Assembly (NCBI RefSeq): GCF_963576545.1 | Contig: NC_083648.1 | Span: 15,398,936-15,462,935 of the forward strand | DNA length: 64,000 nucleotides | Source: Limanda limanda | Lineage: Eukaryota > Chordata > Actinopteri > Pleuronectiformes > Pleuronectidae | Direction of reading: 5' to 3' | Shown here: in pieces, positions 53,833-64,000 of the stretch | Numbering within the stretch: the first letter of the stretch is position 1 | Layout: each line of letters begins with the position of its first letter | Notes under the pieces: model-generated | What the model was told of the DNA's origin: nothing | Database searches by the model: none | Seen by the model: only the letters and a program-made list of their open reading frames with translations | Translations under genes and position numbers: made by a program

Positions 53833-55577
53833 CAGGCATTTGATCAAAATCTTCGATTAGTTGTCCACTTAACAAGCCAGAGCCCCCACCACCACCTCCC
53901 TCATAGCCGGAGGAGGGTCCTGTGTGCCTTGGCCCCCCACTGTAGAGGTTAAAGGTGACCACCAACACACACACACACCGACACACACAAACACACACAC
54001 ACACACCGATCCATCTGAGAGCCGTCCTTCCTCCGTTCTTCCCATCTCTCCTGTGCAGCCAGCTTCTCTGCCCTCCTCCATCGCTCTCTTTCTCTCTCCC
54101 TCCATTTTTCCCCACTCTGTCTCTGCTCTATTTGAAATTGATTGTCTTCTACCATCACAAAGACACTTGGTTCTGATTGATTGATTGGTAAGGGAAGAGG
54201 AAGAGAACATCGACACTGGGGCTTCCAGGGCTATGTGGTCTGTCTGATGGGGGAAAAAGCAAATGATCCCATTTTGATGCAGTGGAAGAAACCGTATTTC
54301 AGCTGCCCGGCTGTGTGTTTGTTTAGCCTCCTAAAGCAGACAAACACCCGGGCCGATCGAATTCAGATTGGAGCCGAAACACGGGAACAAAACAGAGAAA
54401 CTCAAACACAGACTCACGCTCACACTTACGTGATGAAACAAGCGGTAAATACAGACACAGACGGTGGAAGTGTGAAGAGGAGGTTACAACAGGGGGGGGA
54501 TGGGAGACACAGTGATGAAGCTGATACACGTACAAATACACATTTTTATACAAATACACAAAAAGCACATAAAAGACGACAAAGCTAAAAAAGAATGTAA
54601 AGATCATTTGGAAACCAAAACCAGTAGATTTCTCCCTGTTTCTCCCCCTCTCCTCCACCTGTAGAGGTACAGTTTATCCTGCAGTTTATATACACTTATA
54701 TAGTATCCATGCATAAAATAATTGCTCATCACACCCCTAATAACAGAGGTGCGTCGGTTGGATCTCTTTTTTTTTAATATGGGAAATCACTTTAACACAC
54801 ATTAGGAGACAATCTTCCAACACAAAAGAAGCCAAAAAGTGATGCAAAACAGAAAGGAGTGTGTCCTTGACGTCTTATTCGATGTTTTCAATTATTATTC
54901 ATGATACATTTTCTGATTTCTTTCTTTCTTGGCCACATATGATTAATTGCCCTCCATCTTTTCCCTGTATACTCCTCTCCACCTGTTTCTTTCTTAGTCT
55001 CTCTCTTAAAGGACGGCGTGCAAACCTACAACAATGACTAAAAAAGATGTTAAACCATAAGACACACTCTCCTTTAAAGAAATACAAAACAGAACAATCA
55101 TGTCGCCGTGTGACTTCAATGTCACTCTCATTGCTAAACATTGTCATTATTGTTTCACTACATTACCTTTACAATAAAGATTTGAGGTATATCGAGATGA
55201 ATTGTCTACACGTGCCTGCCTTGCTGCGATTCCACCCTGGACGGGGGGGGGGTGCTCATTGGTTGATTTTAGAGAAGGTTTCGATTTGAGTCAGTGAAAT
55301 CAGAGGGCTTTGTAAACTGCCAGATACACACACACAACCACACTCCGATTATAAATTACATAAAAATATCTCTGGTGGGAGTGTGTGTGCGTGTGTGTAT
55401 CATGGAGGGGACTCAGTCAGAAGACATCTTATCAATATGTTTTTAAAAAATGGCGGTAAGCAATCTTTTCCCATAGAAAGTCCTTTCAGAACAAAAGTGG
55501 CTTTTTAATGTCATGAGGAGCCCTCCAGTGTTTCTCCCCCCTTCACCCAGTGTGTGCCCCCCTTCACTTGTGTGATC

Positions 55578-55580
<3 letters not shown>

Positions 55581-55665
<85 letters not shown>
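55581..55665. repeat. (TG)n microsatellite, about 85 bp
   Basis: About 42 uninterrupted TG units. Confidence 0.98.
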
Positions 55666-55666
<1 letters not shown>

Positions 55667-55759
55667 CAGAGCAGTCCAACCCCTGGTTGAAGGAAAAAGG
55701 CACTCAACGCTTCCCACATGACAAACACCTCTGTGTGTTTGTCATGCGGCACGACTGCT

Positions 55760-55764
<5 letters not shown>

Positions 55765-55809
<45 letters not shown>
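55765..55809. repeat. (TG)n microsatellite
   Basis: About 22 TG units, 100 bp right of the larger TG tract. Confidence 0.97.
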
Positions 55810-55815
<6 letters not shown>

Positions 55816-55979
55816 AAATAGGAGCATATCTGCACCCGTCATGGAATCTGCATTGTGTGTGTTGGCATTCGTGTTGTGTTTGCTTGTGTGCATGTCCCAA
55901 GTCCAGTGTGAACTCAGCAGGCTTGAAGTATCTTTGGTATTGATGGCTGTGTCACAGTCCACTCTATTCTGAGAGGGTA

Positions 55980-56036
55980 GACACACACACACACACACTT
56001 ACACACACACACACACACTCACACACACACACACAT
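55980..56036. repeat. (AC)n microsatellite
   Basis: AC units with TTAC and TCAC interruptions; opposite polarity to the TG tracts at 55581 and 55765. Confidence 0.96.
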
Positions 56037-56071
56037 GCACACAGCTGTTTCCATGACTCTCTGGTTTTGGG

Positions 56072-56508
56072 CATAGACTGTATGTATGGACAGACGACAA
56101 AATTTCTCCCTAAAAAAGAAGCCAAAGCATCTGGATCGCCACCTACAGTGGCGGTTTGCTGCATAATTCATAAACCCTGCCTCCGCCATGTTAGTTGATT
56201 GAATACGAACCAAATGAAAAAGTCAAAGTACTTGTTAAAGTCCAAGTGATAATTTTTTCCGGTACGTTTGGATTTAATTTGTTATTTGACAGTATGTGAA
56301 TGACAGCTCAGATTGCCTCATGATTGGTCGAGCATGTATATCGATGGGACCTCGCCCTCACAGGTCCATCCCCCGATTGCTACTGCTCAGACTCCGCCTC
56401 CAAATTTGCAAGATGGCAGCGTTCATATCCAGAATGTTTTGGCTTCATCTCCAGATAGTGGGAGAAAGTACAGACGTGTCGTCCATCTGTTTTTTATTTA
56501 CAGTTTTT
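56072..56508. mobile_element. Teleost interspersed element with inverted ends (about 437 bp)
   Basis: Starts CATAGACTGTATGTATGGAC followed by AGACGACA; ends TGTCGTCCATCTG ... TTTACAGTTTTTG, so the termini are imperfect inverted repeats (ACTGTA and ATGGAC-GACGACA shared). Inside are words I associate with a common fish repeat: GCCAAAGCATCTGGATCGCC, CATAAACCCTGCCTCCGCC, TGATTGGTCGAGCA, CAAGATGGCAGCGTTCAT and TTTTGGCTTCATCTCCAGA. There is no open frame of note. It is probably a non-autonomous DNA transposon or composite SINE-like repeat; the family is not named. Confidence 0.55.
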
Positions 56509-57727
56509 GGTTTTGTGTCTGATTTTCAATCATCTGCACTAAAAGTCTACAATGTTTTCCCCATCTGGATTCTAGTAGAAGTCCTGCATGACACCTCGTA
56601 CATGGAACCAGTTCTAGTGCACCACATCACGACCCGAACCTGATCTACAGAGGAATGTCACCCGGATGGTTCCTACCAGTCTGATGACGGGCCTCCTGCC
56701 TGGTGCTCCTGCCTCCTCGGCTGCCCCCTTCTTCCTTCTGTCTGCGTCTCCTCTCTAATATGATTATCTCCCGCTACAAGATGCTACACAACCAGTGGCT
56801 TAGCCCACGATAGAGAAAGAAATAAAAAGGCATAGATAAAATGAGGCGGTTCTCATGGTAACCAAAAAACACTATCAGCAGAGGAATGCAGTGACAGTCC
56901 AGTTCAAAAGGGGTCAAAGTTCAGAGATCAAGAAAGAGCTCCTTCTCGTCCAGACGGTCCATCACACAGGTATTCACAAATATGCACAGTTAGTCACTTG
57001 TGGTATCTCCTCCTTGTCTGTGCATAGGATCAGTCTATGACGTGTAGATTCTTCTTCTTTTTTTTTTCAATATTTAAGTTTTTTTTTACATTTGGTTGAC
57101 AAGGTGCTTCTTTACATATAGTTTCAGCACAGCATAGCACAATAGTCAAGAGAGCAACCATGTGTCTATGGTACTGATATTACCCGCATCAATAGTAAGG
57201 AGGGAAAAACGAAAAGAGAAAATCACAACAGGACATGGGGGGATAGCAAGAGAGTAGATAAATAGAGAATAGATAAGAGAGAGAGAGATGAACTCAAAGA
57301 TTATTTACAGACATTTCTCATTGTGTTTCACGCCGCGTCAATGTTTGGTTCTGAGGTATGGACCAGGCTACACGCCCGTATAGTGCTCGCAGTCTGAAGG
57401 TTGTAATGTAACGTGGGCCGGACACAGTGGCGAGGGAGCGGGGCCGCGCCTGTTCTCTGATTATCATAAAAGAGGCAAACATCATTGGCACTCGGGATCC
57501 TATATTGTGACGTTTGACCTCTGCGTTTGGCCACTAGAACAGAGCAGACCCCCACCCCCACCCCCCCACACCCCTCCCTCCGTTTACTCCCTACACTCCG
57601 GGACGACACCTTTGGAACGTGGGGAGCGTCGTCCCGGTTTTGATTGTTCTCCTCTTAACCTGAAATTGCCCTCTCATGTGGCTACACGGGGCCGTGGCCA
57701 TGTGTAGCCCTACGACAAATCTTACGA

Positions 57728-57733
57728 AATAAA
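57728..57733 (+). other. Candidate plus-strand polyadenylation signal
   Basis: AATAAA followed about 30 nt later by TGTCCTGTGTGTTTGG (about 57757-57772), a good GU-rich downstream element. Just upstream is an 8-bp perfect inverted repeat, GGCTACAC (57680-57687) and GTGTAGCC (57702-57709), with a GGCC pair inside. If used, it would end a plus-strand transcript about 1.2 kb from the onecut3 stop codon, antisense to any onecut3 3' UTR. Confidence 0.35.
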
Positions 57734-57992
57734 ACATTCTAATATGTATAAAAGGATGTCCTGTGTGTTTGGTTACACTTACGCTTGAGTCGAGTTCTGG
57801 TACCCGTGTCCTATTAGATTAGTGATGTGGTGTGACGCCTGCTGGAGATGGGAGTTGTGACTTCGGCAACATGCTCTCAACATGACCAGAGGGGGGTTTT
57901 GAATGGACAGCAAGTGGCGCTGTTACTCCGAGGTGGAGCAGGGGAATCACTGCAGAGGAATTACACCCCTGGATCACATGCACAGACGCGCA

Positions 57993-58037
57993 CGCAGTGA
58001 TGCAGAGCTGTTAAATTGAAGTGCGTGTGTGTGCGTG

Positions 58038-58106
<69 letters not shown>

Positions 58107-58294
58107 TAAGAGGGTCAAAAGGACCAGGCCAATTGACACACACACACACACACACGCAGTGATGCAGAGCTGCTAAATTGAAGTGCGTGTGCGTGTGCGT
58201 GTGCGTGTGTGTGTGTGTGTGCGTGTGTGTGTGTGTGTGTGTGCGTGTGTGTGTGTGTGTGTGTGGTAAGAGGGTCAAAAGGACCTGGCCAATT

Positions 58295-58330
<36 letters not shown>
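57993..58330. repeat. Tandem duplication (about 160-162 bp) bounded by TG and CA tracts
   Basis: The unit is CGCAGTGATGCAGAGCTG, TTAAATTGAAGTGCG (C/T variant), (TG)n, GTAAGAGGGTCAAAAGGACC, GGCCAATTGA, then (CA)n. CGCAGTGA starts at 57993 and again at 58155; GGTAAGAGGG at 58105 and again at 58265. A third partial start (CGCAG) is at 58329. The copies differ at only two or so unique positions. Confidence 0.92.
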
Positions 58331-58332
<2 letters not shown>

Positions 58333-58848
58333 GCTTTCAATCAGCCACAGTGCGTGTTACTGAAATGACGAGTGGTTGATCACGACCCAACAGAAACGTG
58401 TGCTGTCTGATTTCTGTCTGATTTGTGAAGAGCTGTTAAAGGCTCCCTGTCTTAAAGCCACCGGTTCCTTGTCATGAGTGATTCTTTGGTGTGTTTAAAA
58501 ACCTGACCCCCCCTCCCAGGCTCCAGCACAGAACCCACAGTGCTGTGTTTGAGAGTGGTGGATGGATTTTCTTTGGTTTTTCAGGTGGATTCTTTTAAGA
58601 GCCACGAGTGGAAAGCTACTGGATCTTTGGTTTGAGGGAGTCACAGGTTGAGATGCATGTGTGAGGAGGCCCCCTGCGAGAATAACATTCAAATTCATAG
58701 AAAAAAACACGAGGAGCTTTGAGAAGATCTGATTCACCTGCACAGGTCCTGCAGCACCGTGAGCAGAGGAATCAGATGATCTGAAGTATACACATTCTAA
58801 AAGCGCTGCAGGATCAGAGAGTATAGCAGCCCGTTGCTTCAGTGAGAA

Positions 58849-58866
58849 CCCCCCCCCCCCCCCCCC
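58849..58866. repeat. C18 homopolymer
   Basis: A run of about 18 C, 51 bp downstream of the onecut3 stop on its strand (G18 in the mRNA 3' UTR). Its length is likely to vary and be error-prone in assemblies. Confidence 0.95.
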
Positions 58867-58916
58867 TTCCTCCTCCCTCCCCTCCCATCCCTTCAACAAT
58901 CTTGTCCCTTCCACCT

Positions 58917-59275
58917 TCAGGCCTTGGAAAACGTGGACGCAGAGGAGGTACCGGGTTGGATGTGTGAGGTGTTGTGGTTGCTGTTGCCGTGAGGCGTGTG
59001 CCCGTGGTGGCCGTGCACGCCGTGGCCCAGCTCCTCTGTGCCCCCCCCCCAGCGGTCCGTGCAGCGGCGGCGGGAGTTCATGAAGAAGTTGGAGACGGTG
59101 GTGAGCTCCAGGCCCAGCTGCTGGGAGATGGTGATCTGCATCTCCTTGGAGGGCCGGCGGTTCTCTCTGAAGATGGCTACCAAGGTGCGACGCTGCAGGT
59201 CGGTGAAGACCAGTCGCTGCTTCTTTGGCACCTGGCTCCGCTCTCGTCCTCGGTCTTCCTCCTTGCGTTTACATG
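58917..59275 (-). CDS. onecut3: ONECUT3, last coding exon (Cut-class homeodomain)
   Basis: Minus-strand exon with acceptor TCTCTCCAG at 59276; its first bases CA complete an alanine codon (phase 1), then CKRKEEDRGRERSQVPKKQR. Next come the homeodomain, RLVFTDLQRRTLVAIF ... LGLELTTVSNFFMNSRRRC, with the Cut-class F48/M50 arrangement, and a tail ending STFSKA. RRRC, RW and FSKA point to ONECUT3 rather than ONECUT1/2, whose C-termini read CTKA. The protein is a nuclear transcription factor acting in neuronal and endoderm-derived cell fate. Stop codon at 58917-58919. The Cut-domain exon must lie past position 64000. Oddities: Ser replaces the usual Ala in FMNARRR, and the tail has a His/Gly-rich insertion (GHGVHGHHGHTPHG) longer than in mammals as I recall. 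Confidence 0.94.
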
Positions 59276-59574
59276 CTGGAGAGAGAAGGGGGGAACAAGC
59301 AGAGGAGAGAAGACGGACAGAGAGGAGAGTTTTATTGCCACTGAGATGTTCAAAGCGCCTGTAAGGTTTCAGAATAGATCATATAGTGGAGGAACAAATG
59401 ATGCAACATATGACAACATGGTCAGGTGTGTATGTTTGAGGGGCCTGGTGATGACCTAAAGGAAAATAACAAAGACATTGAACTGAGCGAGGGAACAATC
59501 AGAAGAGGAAACAGGATGCAAGATTGAATAGGACAAATAATGAATGTTAAATGTTCTGTGAATTGTATTATTTC

Positions 59575-59900
59575 ATTTAAGATTAAGATACATTTATTTA
59601 TTTGTCCCAAACACATGCACAGACATGCACAAGCACACTCATGCAAGGAGGGAAATTTAACCTCTGCTTTTAACCCATCTGGTGCAGGACACACAGAGCA
59701 GTGAGCCATGTACGGCGCCCAGGTAGCAGATGTTGGGGGAGTAAGGTGCCTTGCTCAGGGGCACTAGACAGGGTAGGGAGAATCCTCTTGGATTTTTGGA
59801 CAGATCAATCCAGGTTCGTCTTTTTGTTGTTTCTCCGTGGAGTCGAACCAGAGACGAACCAGAGACCTTTTCTGCCCATAGTCCAAGTTTCTGCGGTTTG
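59575..59900 (+). repeat. Teleost interspersed repeat in onecut3 intron
   Basis: Words in order: TTTATTTGTCCCAAACACA, GGAAATTTAACCTCTGCTTT, TAACCCATCTGGTGCAG, ACACAGAGCAGTGAGCCATG, GCGCCCAGGTAGCAG, GTGCCTTGCTCAGGGGCAC, AGTCGAACCAGAGAC. This is the same general layout as a very common fish repeat (TTTAACCTCTGCATTTAACCCATC ... CAGTGAGC ... GTGCCTTGCTCAAGGGCAC ... GAACC). The family name is not known to me. GAACCAGAGAC is doubled in tandem near the right end. Confidence 0.6.
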
Positions 59901-61802
59901 ATTACTTGTTCAAATGTAAAGTATGCCTATTTCAGGAGCTTATAAAGTGACATGTGAAGGGAGAGGATGCAGGCAACAAAAAAGAGAGAGTGGAAAGTGA
60001 AAAGGCAGAAAGGAAAGCAAGATGTCAGATGGTCACATTCTGAAAGTCGAAAACTGAGATATTTAATCATGAAATCTCTCTTGAACCAGTCTCCCCAAGC
60101 ACCAGACCACCTTCAGAGACTAACAGCGGCTTTTGCATTGTTCAGCCTTTAAATTGTTGTATGTATTTTTGTTGTATGTCCTTTTTTTCACACATGGCAT
60201 TAAAAGACATCTGAAACTTGCTCGACAGTCGATTGTCTTTATCTTCTGTTCGCTTTTAAATTGTGGACTATAGGTGGTTGTCCACAGCAGCTTCAAACTA
60301 GTGAGAAAGCTCTTTGTGTTGGTGTGAGCGAGTCCAACCTCACAGGTTCAAGACTCTGTTTGTTTCGATTTTTGCACCTAAGAGACAAACTAATTAAATC
60401 ATACGTTTTGCCACGAACATGAACTATACACTTACAATAAAGCTTGTGAATGCAAAACTGAACATCAGCATCCAGATGTCGAGCTCTCCTTAGATCACTT
60501 TCTTTATGTCTCTTGTCTGTTTACAGCTGGCAAAAAAGGGGAGGATGATAATTTAATATTCAAACCTCTACAAGTCAATTTCCACAGTGCGGTGACATGA
60601 AGGGAAAACAGAGGTCAGTCTGTAGGATGTGAAATCAATCTAAAAACGTACAGAGGGCACTAAGCTATAAGCAGATAGATATCAGTGATATAAAGTGGGT
60701 AGATAATAGACCACAACTTGTTTATATTCTGTTTGAACTATTCAGTGTAATTTCACCCTGCACGCAAATGTTCTTTATGTACAGAAGAGCACTTTTTAGA
60801 GCTGCTGTGTACTTGTGGTGTGGCTACAGCAATGCAAAAAGGTTGTGGTGGCACATACTAATAATGCAATTAGAATCAGAATGTACATGATTCTTGTTGT
60901 TGTGGGTTTGTACCGTTGTGGTTGAATGCACTTATTTTAAGTAGCTTTGGATAAAAGCATCAGCTAGATTAAATGTTATGTTATGTACAAGATGGAATAA
61001 GTGCGAGTCACATGTTTGTGTTAATAATGTTCCCACTTTTCATGTAAGCCATTAAAATATCCCATGTCAAGCAAAGGGGTAAACGTTGGCCAGAATTAGT
61101 TTTGTGCTATTTGGGCCATATTCACCATTTATCACGGATTACACCTGACCTAGAGCGCTGCTAGTTTGTCAAAAAATACATTTGAGATACATTTGCTATT
61201 AAACAAGTCAGCAACATAAGGTTCAAATGCAGATTACAGATTGCTACATTACAAGTTGTTCCACTTTGTCCATTTTGTCTGGGCCACAAGGCCAGAGGTG
61301 CATCATCACTGCCGGAAGTGGCCCACATCCTTATGGTGCCACAGGGTACTCATCTTGGAAACACTTGGATCAAACAAAAATATGTATGTGTTTTTAATCC
61401 CTGCAGACATGTGAAGTGTGGTGATTTTATATTTTAGTGTATATTGTAATTAATTTATTCTATATTTAAACCCTCACTAAGAAACTAACTTCACTCTGCG
61501 ATGATGAAATTCTCCTGGGGCTAAATGAGGCTATGGGGGGTAAATTGTTTTCACTGTGGGCCTGTGTGTTGAAACCGGAGGAGCGTGATGTGAAATGCTG
61601 ACAAAGAAGCGCTGCTCCGTGGCTGAATGCACCGTCAGATGGCTCGGCTCCCCGGCTGTGGAGACTGGAGGGAGTCTGTTCTGTTCTGCTGCCCTAAAAA
61701 GCTGCAATGATCGATTTTCCGCGGTTTTCTCCCGAACACGTGGTCCAGTAATCAGGGCTCCCTTCCCCACCCGATCGATCCCCATCGATCCGCGAGACCC
61801 GA

Positions 61803-61828
61803 GGTGTGTGTGTGCGTGCGTGCGTGCC

Positions 61829-61885
<57 letters not shown>
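61803..61885. repeat. (TG)n microsatellite
   Basis: TG run with GCGTGCGTGCGTGCCGG interruption near the left end, about 83 bp. Confidence 0.97.
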
Positions 61886-61886
<1 letters not shown>

Positions 61887-64000
61887 GGGTAATATAGCTC
61901 AAGAGCGCGCTTCGTGACAGACAGATAGAAATTGTTTATCTGTGGAAGAACAAAAGAGAGATGTGGCAGTCGTCCAGTCTGAGAGCTCTGCAGGAGGAGG
62001 ACACAACGACGTCTCTCATCTGTGACCCTGGTTGTTTTTTATTCGGGGGCTATTAAGAATGGAGGAAAAGTGTGCGTGTGCACGAGGTTTTGGTCTGTGG
62101 GCGTGCGTGAGAAAACTAAAAGTCCTGAGGTGTTGGTGCACATGTGTGGAGGAGGAAAGGGGGGGGGGTGGGGGTGGGGGGGAGGAGGTGGGATGAGATG
62201 AAGGGGGAAGAGAGGGAATAAAGCTGCATGGCTCCTGTGTGGAGGTGGTGTATGCAAATGATTGATGACTTTACAGCAGGTTTAGACAACAGCAGTAAAC
62301 AGATTTGACTGTGAGTGGGTCTGGGGGGGGGTTGTTGGGTGGGGGGGGATCAATATAAATGTGCACATGTGTATGCATGCATGCCTGTGTGTGAGCGTGC
62401 ATGTGTTTGAATTGCCATTGTTCATGCTTTGTTACTGCAAGCAAAGCATAATTACAAGACGCCCCCCCACCCCCACCCCCCACCCCTCACCCACCCACCG
62501 GCAGCACATGGAGGTGACGTGTTTGTCCCTGCAGCAGCAGCAGAGCCTCCACTGATACATCACTCCATCCCTCGTCGACTTCCTCAACTCTGCTTGTTTT
62601 TCTCAATTGTTTTAATTTGCCCTCAGATTGATAGCCCCCCCTATTGATTGATCTGCACTTCAGAACCATTTCATGGAACGTTTATTCAATTGGTTCAGGC
62701 CCAGCCATGCCAGAATCTCCTCACGGCTCTTTAAGTGCTGTCTCCAACCCAACTCAATACTCCCTAATGTAATGACTGAATGCTAGTGCTAATATAGTGA
62801 TAATTTAATATGTAATGCCTGTTTTCGAACAACTCGCGCTACCGGCCATTTTACAATGCCAACACCACTCGGGTTCTCCTCCATCAGCTCGAGAGTGGCT
62901 CCGTGGCTCGGAGGCCTCCTGCAGCAACACATCCGCCGTCCATAACCAAGTGAAGCCAGGGGAGTTAGCAAAAGGCCTGGCGAACCTGCACGGTCAAACC
63001 ATATTGCAGATAATCAATAGGTCCATATCAAATGAGAGTCCTCTGGCCCTGTGGACAACCCAAGCAATGAATAGGACCACGGGGAAGGGGAAAGAGGGAG
63101 CTGCTCATTAGAGACACCCCTCAGGAGACGAGCAGCACACGTTGGTGGGCTATCTTTAGGATGCCTCATTACCAAACGAGCGTTTCTGAAGAGACCAGGC
63201 AGGGGACGACTCGGTGGTCTCAAGTGGCACTTGCTCACTTTGCCTCTTTCGTACGCCCCTGGTGTCAACGATGCTAAAGGTATCAGCCAACTGCCACTTT
63301 GCTTAATCTCGACCTCTTGTGGGTCCAAAGATTAACTCGCTGGCTCTGCAGCGTGTTAAGTTGCACTCGTGGCTCCTTTTAAGAGCAGCTCTGCTTTATC
63401 ACTTAAGTGGCTGCTATTGTCCCGACTGTGCACTTACATGTGAAGACGAGTGGGTGGATGTTGGTTTTTTTGTGACTGTTATTGCAGCACATGTCAGTAT
63501 GTGAGAGGAATTTACAAGCAAAAGCAAAACCCGCTGCTGTTCCTTCAGTATGTTGCATGTGTCCTCAAACTAGTTTCATTACCGAATAGCAAATTCACAA
63601 CTACATGTGTTGCTGCCCTTTAATTGAAAAATAAAAAATTGTACATGCAAAATGTTGTTTTTTACCAGAAGTCCTACATCACTGAAATGTCCATTATCAC
63701 TGTCTCCAGATCAACAGACTTGTTCACATAGAAAATCTTTCCCTCTTCAACATATGGCTTTGAATGCGGCTTTCTGCAAATTCATCTATATGCAAAAACA
63801 TATCTTTTTGATAAGAGGTGGCCTTTAACTTTCATTTCCTCACCCTCTCAGTCAAGAACAAGACAGTTTATTATAGCTACAGTGTGTAACAGGCAGAATT
63901 ACACAACAGCAGGACCACAGACTCGAACTCGGCCATCTTTCTTTCAGAGTTTGTGGCTGTCACATGGCAGCGAGATGTCATTTAAGGTGTCTAGTTCACA

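Larger units (their letters stand above)
53201..58848. other. Convergent intergenic region / possible onecut3 3' UTR (minus strand)
   Basis: No coding exon. It is dense in TG/AC microsatellites and contains a larger teleost repeat (56072-56508) and a plus-strand polyadenylation candidate (57728). ONECUT genes often have multi-kilobase 3' UTRs, so much of this may be transcribed on the minus strand. A minus-strand AATAAA (TTTATT at 53569-53574) is one possible end, but nothing ties it to onecut3. Confidence 0.4.
59276..64000 (-). other. onecut3: onecut3 intron (partial, continues past the right edge)
   Basis: ONECUT genes have a long intron between the Cut-domain exon and the homeodomain exon; no Cut-domain sequence is found here, so the whole stretch is read as intron. 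It contains a teleost repeat (59575-59900), a (TG)n tract (61803-61885), G-rich and C-rich low-complexity runs (62160-62185, 62325-62350, 62462-62500) and otherwise unremarkable DNA. No nested gene is supported. Confidence 0.8.

Noticed and set aside
57049..57300. Possible truncated L1 3' end (T-run followed by a purine-rich stretch, resembling 33180-33360)
   Set aside because: Similarity to the L1 3' UTR is compositional only; I found no target duplication and no coding remnant.

Overview
The window looks like teleost (ray-finned fish) nuclear DNA. It is mostly non-coding and unusually dense in dinucleotide microsatellites, (CA/TG)n and (GA/CT)n, many of them 60-110 bp long. It carries a fish-type L1 retrotransposon and several DNA-transposon relics of kinds common in fish. 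It also holds spliced genes for two vertebrate neural proteins.

Layout. Positions 1 to about 40,000 contain no protein-coding gene that I can support. This stretch has microsatellites, a Tc1-like fragment (about 2530), a 167-bp hAT-type MITE with an 8-bp target duplication (10493-10659), two copies of a 60-bp dispersed repeat (17712, 27454), and a full-length L1 on the minus strand (33170-39227). The L1 has a perfect 13-bp target-site duplication and a single frameshift in ORF2. Two places look like 5' untranslated exons or promoters for the downstream gene: about 8180-8920, and a TATA-box candidate at 40027.

Positions 41771-45201 (+) encode LINGO3, a leucine-rich-repeat/Ig single-pass membrane protein, in three phase-0 exons totalling 622 codons. 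The second intron (44016-44631) contains a complete 405-bp hAT element. It is bounded by a 10-bp direct repeat that spans both splice sites, which may record how the intron arose. Positions 58917-59275 (-) are the last coding exon of ONECUT3 (Cut-class homeodomain). The rest of that gene, including the Cut-domain exon, lies beyond the right edge, so 59276-64000 is its intron.

LINGO3 and ONECUT3 are convergent. The 13.7 kb between their stop codons holds probable 3' UTRs, microsatellites, teleost repeats, a pre-miRNA-like hairpin (46070-46144) and plus-strand polyadenylation candidates. Both human orthologues lie on 19p13.3, so the pair probably belongs to one conserved chromosome block. I found no bacterial-type system, CRISPR array or RNA gene. 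The most interesting signals are the lingo3 intron structure, the near-intact L1 and the hairpin.
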